Position numbers and translations under genes: made by a program. From assembly GCF_900142845.1 (NCBI RefSeq), contig NZ_FSRU01000002.1, forward strand, positions 2,852,001 through 2,916,000: a stretch of DNA of 64,000 nt, read 5' to 3'. The stretch comes from Paraburkholderia phenazinium (GTDB taxonomy: Bacteria; Pseudomonadota; Gammaproteobacteria; Burkholderiales; Burkholderiaceae). How positions within the stretch are numbered: the first letter of the stretch is position 1; every line of letters begins with the position of its first letter. Below the pieces are notes generated by a model, which saw only the letters and a program-made list of their open reading frames with translations, was not told the DNA's origin and made no database searches. Positions 9,047 through 17,560 of this stretch are shown one piece after another.

Positions 9047-10212
9047 CCGAGCCCCACGTTCTGGAACAGGATGGCGAACACCGCGTCGGCGAGAATCACG
9101 ATGGTGATCGAGCTCACCACCGAGGTGGTCGTGCCCTCACCGAGGCTTTGCGAATTCGCCTTGATACGGAACCCGAAATGACAGCCGACGATGGCGATCA
9201 GCATGCCGAACGCCACGCCCTTGCCAAGGCCGATCCACAGGTTCGCGACCGGCACCACGCTCGGCAGGGCCCGCGCGAAATAGCCCATGTCGATGCCCAG
9301 CACCACTTTCGCCGCGAGCGCGCCGCCGGTCAGCGCGACGATGTTGGTCCACATCACAAGCAGCGGCATCGCCACGCCGAGTGCGAGCACACGCGGCAGG
9401 ATCAACCGCAGGCCATGCGGAATGCCCATTACCCGCATGGCATCGAGTTCCTCGGTGACGCGCATCACGCCGATCTGCGCGGTGATCGCCGAGCCCGAGC
9501 GGCCGGCCACCAGAATCGCCGAGAGCACCGGTCCGAGTTCGCGTATCACCGACAGCCCGAGGATGTTGACGATGTACTGGTTCGCGCCGAATAGCCGCAG
9601 TTGCTGCGCGGACAGATAGCTCAGCACGATGCCGATCAGGAACGCTACCAGCGCGGTGATGGGCAGCGCCTTGGTGCCCGCGTTGTAGACGTTCGCGGAG
9701 ATCTCGGTCCACGGCGTGATCTTCGGATTGCGCACGATCGCGAGCAGATCGAGCACCACGCGCCCGAACATCGCGATGCCGCCGTACAGATGCTCGAAGA
9801 AGGAGAACAGCGCGAGGCCGAGGCGGGTGAACGGGTCGTTCCGCACCACCAGTTCGGGCGTATCGCGCAGGGTGTCGAGCAAGGCGATGCGCTCGAAAAT
9901 GTCGCGCTGGGTGTCGTTCAGTTCAGTCAGTTGGGACGGCAGCTTGTGGCCCCACACGCGCCAGAGCGCCTGGCCGCCAACGTGGTCCATACGCTCGATG
10001 CGCGACAGGTCCCAGTGCATCCCGTCGACGCCGATGAGCGAACGCAGACGGGGCACGACCTTGCCGGTGGCGCGGTCGCGCGCGAGTGCAAGCGCCGTCC
10101 ACTGGCCGGAGAGCCGGACGATCTTGCCTTGGCTGCCTGCCGCGACTTCAAGGCCGGGCGGAGTGTCGTAGTTCAAGGATCGCTGGATTCTGGTTATCGG
10201 ATCAGGGGCCAT
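9043..10212 (-). CDS. MlaE-family permease with N-terminal STAS domain
   Basis: A 389-residue inner-membrane permease. Residues about 20-115 look like a STAS domain (GKIVRLSGQWTALALAR, then MHWDLSRIERMDHVGGQALWRVWG), the role played by separate MlaB in E. coli. The C-terminal 250 residues are the MlaE permease with typical ELGPVLSAILVAGRSGSA and EELDAMRVMGI motifs. First gene of the operon; the ATG at 10212 is chosen, since the frame upstream to about 11067 is just the antisense of birA. The gap to the divergent birA is 81 bases and must hold both promoters. The STAS-permease fusion is common in proteobacteria. Confidence 0.92.
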   Translation of the reverse strand: MAPDPITRIQRSLNYDTPPGLEVAAGSQGKIVRLSGQWTALALARDRATGKVVPRLRSLIGVDGMHWDLSRIERMDHVGGQALWRVWGHKLPSQLTELNDTQRDIFERIALLDTLRDTPELVVRNDPFTRLGLALFSFFEHLYGGIAMFGRVVLDLLAIVRNPKITPWTEISANVYNAGTKALPITALVAFLIGIVLSYLSAQQLRLFGANQYIVNILGLSVIRELGPVLSAILVAGRSGSAITAQIGVMRVTEELDAMRVMGIPHGLRLILPRVLALGVAMPLLVMWTNIVALTGGALAAKVVLGIDMGYFARALPSVVPVANLWIGLGKGVAFGMLIAIVGCHFGFRIKANSQSLGEGTTTSVVSSITIVILADAVFAILFQNVGLG

Positions 10213-10293
10213 TGTAACGAACGCGGCGCGCAGGAACCGTGCTTGTGCGCTGCGAGTGGGTCTTCGTTGCCCCCAATCGCTACAATATGCGAC

Positions 10294-11199
10294 ATGAACG
10301 CTTCCAAGTCCTCCCCCCCTGCCGGCCCGAGCGGCGACTGGCGCATCGACCGCGAACGCGCCATTGCGCTGTTCGGTCCGCACGCGCACGACTGGCCAAT
10401 CGAAATCGTCGAGGAAACCGGCTCCACCAATGCCGACCTGATGGCGCGCGTCAAGGCGCTGCCGCGCCGCTCGAACGCGCTGCCGCGGCCGATCGTGCGG
10501 GTCGCCTATCTGCAGACCGCCGGACGCGGCCGGCGCGGCCGCACGTGGTATGCGGAACCGGGCAACGCGCTGCTGTTCTCGGTGGCCTGCGTATTGCCGC
10601 GGCCGCTCGAAGGACTCGCCGGGCTGAGTCTCGCGGTGGGCGTGGCGCTGGTCGACGGGCTGCGCTCGCTGCCGGTCGCAGGACCGGGGCAGATTGCGCT
10701 GAAGTGGCCGAACGACGTGCTGCTGGAAGGCGACAAGCTGGCCGGCATCCTGATCGAAACGGCATGGAGTACCGAGTACGCAAGTGCCGTGGTGATCGGT
10801 ATCGGTACCAATGTAAAGGGGGCGGACGAACTGGCAGCCAAGGTCGGTGCATTGAACGCCGACGTGCCGCCGCAGGCGCGCGGCACGATGCCTACCGCGC
10901 TCTCGCGGGCGCTGCCCAACGCCAATCTGACCGATACCCTCGCGGCCGAACTGAACGCGCTCGAGCCTGCGCTCAAACGCTTCGGCGCCGACGGCTTCGA
11001 GCCTTTCCAGCCGCGCTGGAATGCCTGTCACGCCTACGCGGGCCGCGAAGTGGTGCTGCTCGAGCAAGGTGTGGAGATCACGCGCGGCGTGGCGGCGGGC
11101 GTCGATGAAAGCGGGCAGTTGCTGCTCGACACGGCATCGGGACGCCAGGTCATTGCCACGGGCGACGTCTCGCTGCGTCTGGCAGACGGCACTGCATGA
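10294..11199 (+). CDS. birA: Biotin--[acetyl-CoA-carboxylase] ligase, no HTH domain
   Basis: Activates biotin with ATP and attaches it to the carboxylase carrier protein. The catalytic domain shows ETGSTNADL, the biotin/AMP loop GRGRRGR (77-83), KWPND (137-141) and KLAGILIE, with an SH3-like C-terminal domain after about 250. The N-terminal 35 residues are a short Ser/Pro stretch, not the winged helix of regulatory BirA, so this is a monofunctional (class I) ligase. It cannot act as the biotin operon repressor in the E. coli manner. coaX overlaps its stop by 4 bases. Confidence 0.95.
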   Translation: MNASKSSPPAGPSGDWRIDRERAIALFGPHAHDWPIEIVEETGSTNADLMARVKALPRRSNALPRPIVRVAYLQTAGRGRRGRTWYAEPGNALLFSVACVLPRPLEGLAGLSLAVGVALVDGLRSLPVAGPGQIALKWPNDVLLEGDKLAGILIETAWSTEYASAVVIGIGTNVKGADELAAKVGALNADVPPQARGTMPTALSRALPNANLTDTLAAELNALEPALKRFGADGFEPFQPRWNACHAYAGREVVLLEQGVEITRGVAAGVDESGQLLLDTASGRQVIATGDVSLRLADGTA

Positions 11200-12059
11200 G
11201 CGGCGCGCCTTTTCTGCTGATCGACGCGGGTAACAGCCGCGTCAAGTGGGCGCTGGTGCAGGCGGACGGGACGCAGACGCATGCGGGAGCGTTTGCGCAT
11301 CGCGATGCGGGCGGTGCCGCTTCGACGGCCACCGCTCGCGCCGATGCCCCTGACTGGTCGCAACTGCCGCATCCCGCGAGCGCCTGGCTGTCCAACGTCG
11401 CCGGCGAAGCGGTCGCGCAGCGTCTCGCCGCCCTGCTCGACGCGCACTGGCCCGGCCTGCCGCGCACGACGATTCGCGCCTGCGAGCGGCAATGCGGCGT
11501 GAGCAACGGCTACACGACACCCTCGGCACTCGGCAGCGACCGCTGGGCCGGCCTGATCGGCGCGCACGCCGCGTTTCCAGGCGAGCCGCTCCTGATCGCG
11601 ACATTCGGCACCGCCACCACGCTGGAAGCACTGCGAGCCGACGGCAGGTTCGTCGGTGGCCTGATCGCGCCCGGCTGGTCGCTGATGATGCGCTCGCTCG
11701 GCGAGCACACGGCGCAACTGCCCACGCTCGATGCCCACGCGGCACGCGGTCTGCTGACGCCCGGCGCCGGCACCGGCGTCGCCCAGGGCGGCGAGCCGCA
11801 AACCGGCTACGAGCGCCGCGGTCCGTTTTTCGCCACGGACACGCCGCGCTCGCTCTCGGCGGGTTGCGCGCTGGCGCAGGCCGGCTTGATCGAACGGATG
11901 TGGAATGACCTGCAGGCCGAGTGGGGCGTGCCGGTGCGCCTCGTGGTGGGCGGGGGCGCCGCCGACGAAGTGACAGCCGCCCTCAAAGTACCGCATACTC
12001 GGCACGATTCGCTCGTGCTGTCCGGTCTCGCGCTGATCGCCGCCGCACAAGGCGCGTGA
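11196..12059 (+). CDS. coaX: Type III pantothenate kinase
   Basis: Phosphorylates pantothenate, the first committed step of coenzyme A synthesis. The ASKHA nucleotide-binding signature [10 protein letters not shown] is at residues 9-18. The middle has [11 protein letters not shown] and the phosphate-2 motif [10 protein letters not shown], then [15 protein letters not shown], as in CoaX proteins. The 287-residue length is usual for Burkholderia members. The start codon overlaps the birA stop (ATGA), giving translational coupling; birA-coaX pairing is common in betaproteobacteria. Confidence 0.95.
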   Translation: MSGAPFLLIDAGNSRVKWALVQADGTQTHAGAFAHRDAGGAASTATARADAPDWSQLPHPASAWLSNVAGEAVAQRLAALLDAHWPGLPRTTIRACERQCGVSNGYTTPSALGSDRWAGLIGAHAAFPGEPLLIATFGTATTLEALRADGRFVGGLIAPGWSLMMRSLGEHTAQLPTLDAHAARGLLTPGAGTGVAQGGEPQTGYERRGPFFATDTPRSLSAGCALAQAGLIERMWNDLQAEWGVPVRLVVGGGAADEVTAALKVPHTRHDSLVLSGLALIAAAQGA

Positions 12060-12124
12060 ACCGGCGGCCACCGTTGAGCAACGCGCCTACCGCTCGCCGC
12101 ACCCTTTAGACGGAGACTCCAACG

Positions 12125-12358
12125 ATGCTGCGCTGGCTGATCGCTATTCTGTTTCTTGCCAACCTGCTCGCGTTCGCGACACTACGAGGCATCTTCGGCC
12201 CGCTACCCTACGCGGGTGCGCGCGAGCCGGGCCATCTGAATCGCCAGATTCATCCGGACACGTTGAGGGTGCAAGCGGTCTCCGAAGCGGCCGATCTCGC
12301 CGTGGTCGGCGGACCGGCTCCGGCGCCGGCGATCGCCGCGTCGGCGTTGAGTCAGTAG
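12125..12358 (+). CDS. Small membrane-anchored hypothetical protein
   Basis: A 77-residue protein with one N-terminal hydrophobic helix (MLRWLIAILFLANLLAFATL) and a short Ala/Pro-rich tail. No catalytic motif is visible. Longer relatives after coaX in related bacteria carry a SPOR-like domain; the part NRQIHPDTLRVQAVSE resembles the start of such proteins, so this could be a shortened member, but that is memory-based. It follows coaX by 65 bases and converges with hldC. Confidence 0.6.
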   Translation: MLRWLIAILFLANLLAFATLRGIFGPLPYAGAREPGHLNRQIHPDTLRVQAVSEAADLAVVGGPAPAPAIAASALSQ

Positions 12359-12392
12359 AGCCAATAAAACCAGCCGACGCGCGAACGGCAAC

Positions 12393-12875
12393 TCAACCCT
12401 GCGCGCGAACCTTCTTGAGCAGTGCGGTCGTCGAGCGGTCGTGCTCGAACGGAATTGCCAGGGCGCGGCCGCCCCAGCCGCGCACCAGCGCGGACTCGGG
12501 GAGCTTGTCCATGTCGTAGTCGCCGCCCTTGACCAGGATGTCGGGGTGCAGCGCTTCGATCAACGACACCGGCGTCTGCTCTTCGAAACACACCACCCAG
12601 TCGACGCTTTCCAACGCAGCCAGCAAGGCCATCCGGTCGGCTTCGTTGTTGATCGGCCGGTCGTCGCCCTTGCCGAGCCTGCGCACCGAAGCGTCGCTGT
12701 TCACGCCCACAATCAGACTGGCGCCGAGGGCCTTCGCATCGGCCAGATAGGTGACGTGGCCGCGATGCAGGATGTCGAACACCCCGTTCGTGAACACCAC
12801 GGGACCTGTGAGCGAAGGACGCAGTTGAGCCAGGGCGTCGCGGGTCGTGAGCTTGCGTTCGAAAGTGGCGGACAT
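12393..12875 (-). CDS. rfaE2: D-glycero-beta-D-manno-heptose 1-phosphate adenylyltransferase
   Basis: Makes ADP-heptose for the LPS inner core. The nucleotidyltransferase start FTNGVFDILHRGH (residues 28-40) holds the HxGH motif (H37-R-G-H40), and VGVNSDASVRRLGKGDDRPIN is the typical second half. At 160 residues it is the stand-alone adenylyltransferase (HldC/RfaE2) rather than bifunctional HldE. The kinase is not in this window. The ATG at 12875 is chosen over in-frame upstream codons because it starts at the family N-terminus and avoids running into the hairpin at 12906-12939. Confidence 0.93.
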   Translation of the reverse strand: MSATFERKLTTRDALAQLRPSLTGPVVFTNGVFDILHRGHVTYLADAKALGASLIVGVNSDASVRRLGKGDDRPINNEADRMALLAALESVDWVVCFEEQTPVSLIEALHPDILVKGGDYDMDKLPESALVRGWGGRALAIPFEHDRSTTALLKKVRAQG

Positions 12876-12905
12876 GAGAAATTCGAAGAAAAGAGAAGTC
12901 ATGCA

Positions 12906-12939
12906 AACGGCCCGGCAGGCTTGCACCTGTCGGGCCGTT
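12906..12939 (-). terminator. Rho-independent-type hairpin
   Basis: A 14-pair stem (arms 12906-12919 and 12926-12939, one G-U pair) with a 6-base loop. It lies downstream of the ferritin-like gene on the minus strand and just before hldC. The minus-strand side is followed by a short, broken T run, so it likely terminates the ferritin-like transcript. Confidence 0.7.
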
Positions 12940-13004
12940 CTTTCACACGCTACGTGTCGTGTGTGTCACCTGGCGCCTCGCGCCAACGCATCACGCAGGG
13001 ACCG

Positions 13005-13877
13005 TCAAGCCGGCTGCTCAGCCGACTTCTGATCGGCCTGCAGACGCGCCACGACTTCCTTGCGATAGCGGTTCAGTTCCTGCGCCGTATTGAAGGTGCG
13101 CTCGAACAGGATGGACAGGTTGTGCAGAATGCGTTCCACCACCTTCTTTTCCCAGCCGTCGTCAAAGCGGATCTGCTCGTCGAGCCAGCGCTCGAGCCAT
13201 TCAGGATCGGGCAGGCGCGACTGGATCGTGTCGCGCGGGAACAGCGCCTGATTCACGTGCAGGTTGGTGGGGTGCAGCGGCTTTTCCGTGCGCCGCGCCG
13301 ACGCCATCAGCACGCCGATCTTGGCAAACGCAGCACGCGCGACGTCGCCGCAATTCGTCATGGCCTTCTTCATGTAGCGCAGGTAAGCGCCGCCATGACG
13401 GGCTTCGTCACGCGAGATGGTTTCGTAGATGGCCTTGATGACCGGCTCCGTGTGCCATTCGGCCGCGCGGCGGTACCAGTGGTTCAGGCGGATTTCGCCG
13501 CAGAAGTGCAGCATCAGCGTTTCGAGCGGCGGCGCCGGATCGAATTCGAAGCGCACGGCGTGCAGTTCTTCTTCGGTCGGACACATTTCCGGCTTGAAGC
13601 GGCGCAGATACTCCATCAGCACCAGCGAGTGCTTTTGTTCTTCGAAGAACCACACGCTCATGAACGCGGAGAAATCGCTGTCATGATGATTGTCGCGCAG
13701 GAACATTTCCGTTGCGGGCAACGCGGACCATTCGGTGATCGCGTTCATCTTGATCGTCTTGGCCTGTTCGTCAGTCAAGAGCGATGCATCGAACGTGTCC
13801 CAGGGAATGTCTTTCTCCATGTCCCATCGAACGGATTCGAGCGATTTATAAAGTTCCGGATAAAGCATGGTGTTCAT
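13005..13877 (-). CDS. Ferritin-like diiron protein (acyl-ACP desaturase-like)
   Basis: A 290-residue all-helical protein of the ferritin-like superfamily. Two metal-site motifs are visible: E79-E-Q-K-H83 and D157-E-A-R-H161, plus E128 in GEIRLNHWY, consistent with a carboxylate-bridged diiron centre. The spacing is close to soluble type-2 desaturases (EENRHG and DEKRHE in plants). It has no signal peptide, so it is cytoplasmic. Substrate and whether it is a true desaturase are not shown; oxygenase or oxidase functions are also possible. The ATG at 13877 was picked because the in-frame extension upstream is not conserved-looking. Confidence 0.78.
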   Translation of the reverse strand: MNTMLYPELYKSLESVRWDMEKDIPWDTFDASLLTDEQAKTIKMNAITEWSALPATEMFLRDNHHDSDFSAFMSVWFFEEQKHSLVLMEYLRRFKPEMCPTEEELHAVRFEFDPAPPLETLMLHFCGEIRLNHWYRRAAEWHTEPVIKAIYETISRDEARHGGAYLRYMKKAMTNCGDVARAAFAKIGVLMASARRTEKPLHPTNLHVNQALFPRDTIQSRLPDPEWLERWLDEQIRFDDGWEKKVVERILHNLSILFERTFNTAQELNRYRKEVVARLQADQKSAEQPA

Positions 13878-14396
13878 AGTCCCACCCCTGTTCTGCGCAT
13901 TGCGACGTCTGTTTGTGTCTTTTGCAACTCTTGCTAACGGCGAACGAAACACACGCGTTCGCGAGCCAAGCATTCAATTTTACGCGGGAATCAGCCACTC
14001 AGATGCACCGAGCGGTAAAGAAGTCCTGCGGCATGTGTGCGCCCGCTAACACCGCGGTCTCGGGCCACGCGGCCAACCGTGCGCGAACCTACCCAACGCA
14101 ATCGGCAGCCTGCCAGATGGAAGCCGCTATCCAGCCCCGCGCCGGTCGAACCGGCGGCAAACGGGCGGCGGATTGGTTGTTTTCGGGGCGCGCCCAAGGG
14201 CCAAACAGGCTTACAGCATGATAGCACGCGGGCCTGGCCCCCTTCCCTTACATAGGGTCACAGGCACCCGGCCCTTGATCGGTCTCAATAAAATAGCGGA
14301 CGTTCGTGTTGTGCCTGTGACGAAGATCGAGCGCAAGACGTGTGCCGCGTCGCCAGAATCGGCGATGTACCTGTCCGCCAACGCGGTCATTGCTGT
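13878..14396. other. 519-base intergenic region with an inverted repeat
   Basis: Lies between the ferritin-like start and the patatin stop and must hold the ferritin-like promoter. No gene is convincing on either strand. The one clear structure is an 11-base perfect inverted repeat at 14257-14321, listed separately. Confidence 0.6.
14257..14321. repeat. 11-base perfect inverted repeat with 43-base spacer
   Basis: GTCACAGGCAC at 14257-14267 and its exact complement at 14311-14321. The spacer is AT-richer than the flanks in its second half (around 14286-14296). It may be an RNA hairpin or the ends of a small element; there is no T run after either arm. Confidence 0.55.
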
Positions 14397-15638
14397 TCAC
14401 AGGTTCACACCGCCGTTGCCACTCTTGCCTTCGTTGCCGCCCTCGCGTCCCTTGCCCACGTTGCCGTTGCCGCCACCCGCGTTGCCTTCGCCGGCCCGCT
14501 CGATCCAGGCCGCGATCTCGCCGCGCCGCGCAAGCGCGTCGCGGCGGCCGAGTTCGATCAGCTCGCGCGTGAATTCGCTTTCGAACAGCAGATAGCTGGC
14601 AAACGACGCCCCGGACGCCCGGTTGCCGCCCACCGCGCCGAGCAGGCCACGTACCGTCCGCGGCAAATGCTTCAGGTGGCGCGCCGCAATCAGCTCAATG
14701 CGCTCGCTTGGCGCGATCGCCAGCACGTCGATATGGCGCCAGCCGCTTTCCGGTTCCACCGTATGCGGCAGGTGCAGCACCATCCGGTTGATGTGCTCGA
14801 TGCGTTCGATGTCCGCGCCGAGCGCATCGAGAAACACGCTCGCCAGCACCTGCTGGCCGATCTGCGCCAGCGACGGATAAGCATCGTCGCGTCCGGCCGC
14901 CGGCACCTCCGGCCGCGGCGTCGCGGCGCCAATCACGAGAATGCGGTTCGCGCCGAAATGAATCGCAGGGCTAAGCGGTGCGATCTGGCGGATCGAGCCG
15001 TCGCCGAAGTACTCGTGGCGGCCATCCAGTTCCAGCGGCACGGCGGGAAACACGTAGGGAATCGCCGAAGACGCAAGCAGATGAGCCGGAGTCAGTTCGA
15101 CCATCCGCGCGGTGCGCTGCGCACGCCGCCAGGCCTGGATCGGCTCGCTGGCCTGGTAAAAGGTCAAATGCCGTCCCGACGAATAGCTGAGCGCAGTAAT
15201 GGACAGCGCATGCAGCGCGCGCGTGTCGAGCATCTGCTCGATACGGTGAAAACCGAGCGCGTCTCGTAGCAGCCGGGCGAGCGGCGAGTTGTCGAATAAC
15301 GCGCGCGGCGAGCGGTGAGCGGCCCAACCGAAGCTCATTGCCGCCAGCCAGCGAGCCCCCGCCCCGACCATGCCCGGCCAGTCGGTGCGGTACACGTGAT
15401 GCGCGTGCATGCTCGACCAGACATGCACGAGTCGCTCGGCGCCACGGTAAAAGTCGTCCGCATGGCTTGCAATCGAGGTGGCGTTGATCGCGCCTGCGGA
15501 AGTGCCGCAGATCACACTGAATGGCGACGCACGGGAGGCCGGCACCACCTCGCGCGCGATCTCGGCAAGCGCCAGCAGCGCGCCCGCCTGGTAAGCGGCG
15601 CGCGCGCCGCCGCCCATCAGAACTAGCGCGAGCCGCAT
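14397..15638 (-). CDS. Patatin-like phospholipase
   Basis: A 413-residue serine lipase of the patatin family, which hydrolyses acyl chains using a Ser-Asp dyad. The glycine-rich oxyanion motif GGGARAAYQ is at 9-17, the nucleophile motif G45-T-S47-A-G49, and the catalytic aspartate is D213 in GDGS. The last 30 residues are a low-complexity Gly/Asn/Lys tail. An in-frame extension of 58 arginine-rich codons upstream is not included; the ATG at 15638 gives the standard patatin start MRLALVLMGGG. It follows phaM by 34 bases on the same strand. The substrate (phospholipid or stored lipid) is unknown. Confidence 0.92.
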   Translation of the reverse strand: MRLALVLMGGGARAAYQAGALLALAEIAREVVPASRASPFSVICGTSAGAINATSIASHADDFYRGAERLVHVWSSMHAHHVYRTDWPGMVGAGARWLAAMSFGWAAHRSPRALFDNSPLARLLRDALGFHRIEQMLDTRALHALSITALSYSSGRHLTFYQASEPIQAWRRAQRTARMVELTPAHLLASSAIPYVFPAVPLELDGRHEYFGDGSIRQIAPLSPAIHFGANRILVIGAATPRPEVPAAGRDDAYPSLAQIGQQVLASVFLDALGADIERIEHINRMVLHLPHTVEPESGWRHIDVLAIAPSERIELIAARHLKHLPRTVRGLLGAVGGNRASGASFASYLLFESEFTRELIELGRRDALARRGEIAAWIERAGEGNAGGGNGNVGKGREGGNEGKSGNGGVNL

Positions 15639-15672
15639 GCTCGGGGCTCGCTCCTGATCACGTCGAGCCGAC

Positions 15673-16461
15673 TCATTCGGGCTGCGAAGGGGTTTTCCTT
15701 GCCGCGCGCGGCCGGCTCGCCGTGCCGCTCGACGCCGTGCTGCTCGATCTGGCAGCCGGTGAGCGCTTCGCAGCGGACTCCTTCGCAGACGACGTTGCCG
15801 CACCCGACGCACCCGACGCTCCGGCGGCGCCGGCTTGCTCCGCAGCGGCGCCGGTAGCAGACGCGGCCGCAGTGGCGTCAGCCGCGGCGGCTGCCGCCGC
15901 GGCCGGCTGGGTCATCGCAAACTGCGCGATCTGGTTGAACTGCGATTGCAGCAGATTCCACCAGACGGACGCATCGAAACCCGGCGCGTTCGCGCTCTCG
16001 CCCGCTTCCGCTTCGGCACTGCTCGCGGCTTCGGCACGCGGCGCAGCGGCCGGTTCGGGACGTGGCTTGTCGGGCGCGGGGGTCGGGGTGGCCGCCGGTT
16101 GCGCCATCGACTGCTGCGCGAAGGCGCCGAACGCGCGCAGCGTCGCGAGCGTGGCGCGCTGCACTTCCAGCGCCTGAATCGCCGACTGCAGCATGTTCAG
16201 ATTCAGCTTGAGCCACTGCTCGACCGCACGCATGTCGGTGATGCGCTTGTCGAGTTCTTCGACGTTGGTGAGCGGCGCCATCATGTCGGACATCATCGAC
16301 AGCGACGGCCCGAGGCCCGGCGTCGCGCCTGCCGGCGCACCCTGAAAGGCCGAGCCGAACGGACTCAAGCGCATCATGTCCCACATGCGGTCCAGCATCT
16401 CGCCGGGAGGAAAACCCGGAAAGCCGGGAAAGGGCGGCGTGGAGCCAGGTGTATCGGTCAT
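15673..16461 (-). CDS. phaM: PhaM-type polyhydroxyalkanoate granule regulatory protein
   Basis: A 262-residue protein with the PhaM layout known from Ralstonia eutropha, where PhaM (similar length) activates PHA synthase PhaC and links granules to the nucleoid. Visible parts are an N-terminal FPGFPGFPPGEMLDRMWDMM region, a helical coiled-coil-like middle (VEELDKRITDMRAVEQWLK and onward to about 115), an Ala/Pro linker, a conserved VWWNLLQSQFNQIA segment near 168-182, and a Ser/Ala/Lys/Arg-rich tail (SAKESAAKRSPAAR) fit to bind DNA. It stands alone, without phaCAB nearby, upstream of the patatin. Confidence 0.85.
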   Translation of the reverse strand: MTDTPGSTPPFPGFPGFPPGEMLDRMWDMMRLSPFGSAFQGAPAGATPGLGPSLSMMSDMMAPLTNVEELDKRITDMRAVEQWLKLNLNMLQSAIQALEVQRATLATLRAFGAFAQQSMAQPAATPTPAPDKPRPEPAAAPRAEAASSAEAEAGESANAPGFDASVWWNLLQSQFNQIAQFAMTQPAAAAAAAADATAAASATGAAAEQAGAAGASGASGAATSSAKESAAKRSPAARSSSTASSGTASRPRAARKTPSQPE

Positions 16462-16571
16462 GCTTTTCTCCTCGCAGCAGACAGAAATGGAATAGGCGCA
16501 GTCCGACGCGCGTTTCGTCCGATCATACCGCGCGTAACGGGCGGGTAAAGGGCTGATAAAGGACCGATCGA

Positions 16572-17474
16572 TCAGCCGGAATGCTCACCGGACGAATCGC
16601 CGGCCGGGTGACTACTCCCCGAATGACTGCCTCCCGAGGCGCCGCCGCGAAAATCCGGTGCGCGCCGCTCGCGCAGCGACGTCACGCCTTCGCGCACATC
16701 GGGGCCGGCGAAGCCCATGAACTCGAGCGCAAGCGACGCATCGAAGGTCGGCCCCGCGGAACGCAGCCAGTTGTTCAACGCGTATTTGGTCCAGCGGATC
16801 GCCGTTTGCGAGCCGTGCGCGAGTCTCTCGGCGACTTCGAATGCTTTGGGCAACAGATCGTTTTCGTCGACGGCCAGCGAGACGAGACCGATCCGCTCGG
16901 CCTCTTCGCCGCTCACCGGCTCGCACAGCAACAGGTAGTACTTGGCCTTCGCCATACCGCACAGCAGAGGCCACACGATGGCCGCGTGATCGCCCGCGGC
17001 CACGCCGAGGCGCGTGTGACCGTCGATGATGCGCGCGCTCTTCGTCGCAATCGAAATATCGGCGAGGAGCCCTGCCACCAGCCCCGCGCCGACTGCCGGC
17101 CCGTGCATGGCGGAGACGATCGGCTTGCTGCAGTTGATCACGTTGTAGACGAGGTCGCGTGCCTCGCGCCAGACGCGGGTGCGGACCTCGAAGTCGGTCG
17201 CCATCTGCTCGACGAGCTGCAGATCGCCGCCCGCCGAAAAGCCCTTGCCCTCGCCGCGAATCACCGCAACGCGGGTGTCGGGATCGCGGTCGATATCGCG
17301 CCAGATTTCGGCAAGTTCGCGATGCATGCGCGCATCCGCCGTGGCCAGTGCGCTCTTGTTGGCGCCCTCGCCGCTCATGATGACTTCGAGGATGCCATGC
17401 GGATGCCGTCGCACACGCAGCGACTGGTAGTGCGCATAGAAGACAGGGTCGTTGATCGGTGCTTCGTGAGACAT
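16572..17474 (-). CDS. Enoyl-CoA hydratase/isomerase family protein
   Basis: A 300-residue crotonase-fold enzyme. The first oxyanion-hole segment is [14 protein letters not shown] and the second [21 protein letters not shown]; both CoA-binding segments are intact. The usual glutamate pair of hydratases is not clear: the second loop reads [17 protein letters not shown], more like isomerase or atypical members. The Ser/Gly/His-rich C-terminus (from about 275) is non-conserved. Likely acts on an acyl-CoA in fatty or aromatic acid breakdown; the substrate cannot be assigned. It is followed on the same strand by phaM, 110 bases on. Confidence 0.85.
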   Translation of the reverse strand: MSHEAPINDPVFYAHYQSLRVRRHPHGILEVIMSGEGANKSALATADARMHRELAEIWRDIDRDPDTRVAVIRGEGKGFSAGGDLQLVEQMATDFEVRTRVWREARDLVYNVINCSKPIVSAMHGPAVGAGLVAGLLADISIATKSARIIDGHTRLGVAAGDHAAIVWPLLCGMAKAKYYLLLCEPVSGEEAERIGLVSLAVDENDLLPKAFEVAERLAHGSQTAIRWTKYALNNWLRSAGPTFDASLALEFMGFAGPDVREGVTSLRERRAPDFRGGASGGSHSGSSHPAGDSSGEHSG

Positions 17475-17560
17475 GGCGGTCAGTCCGGTAGATCGGAAAC
17501 GCGATAGATCGAGACGTCAGTGTGAACGCAACGCGGCACAGGGTACGCGCCGCGGCAGCT

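Noticed and set aside
10213..11067. Upstream extension of the STAS-permease frame
   Set aside because: It is the antisense of birA; the protein proper begins with the ATG at 10212.
15639..15812. 58-residue N-terminal extension of the patatin
   Set aside because: It overlaps phaM and is basic low complexity; the patatin domain starts at the ATG at 15638.
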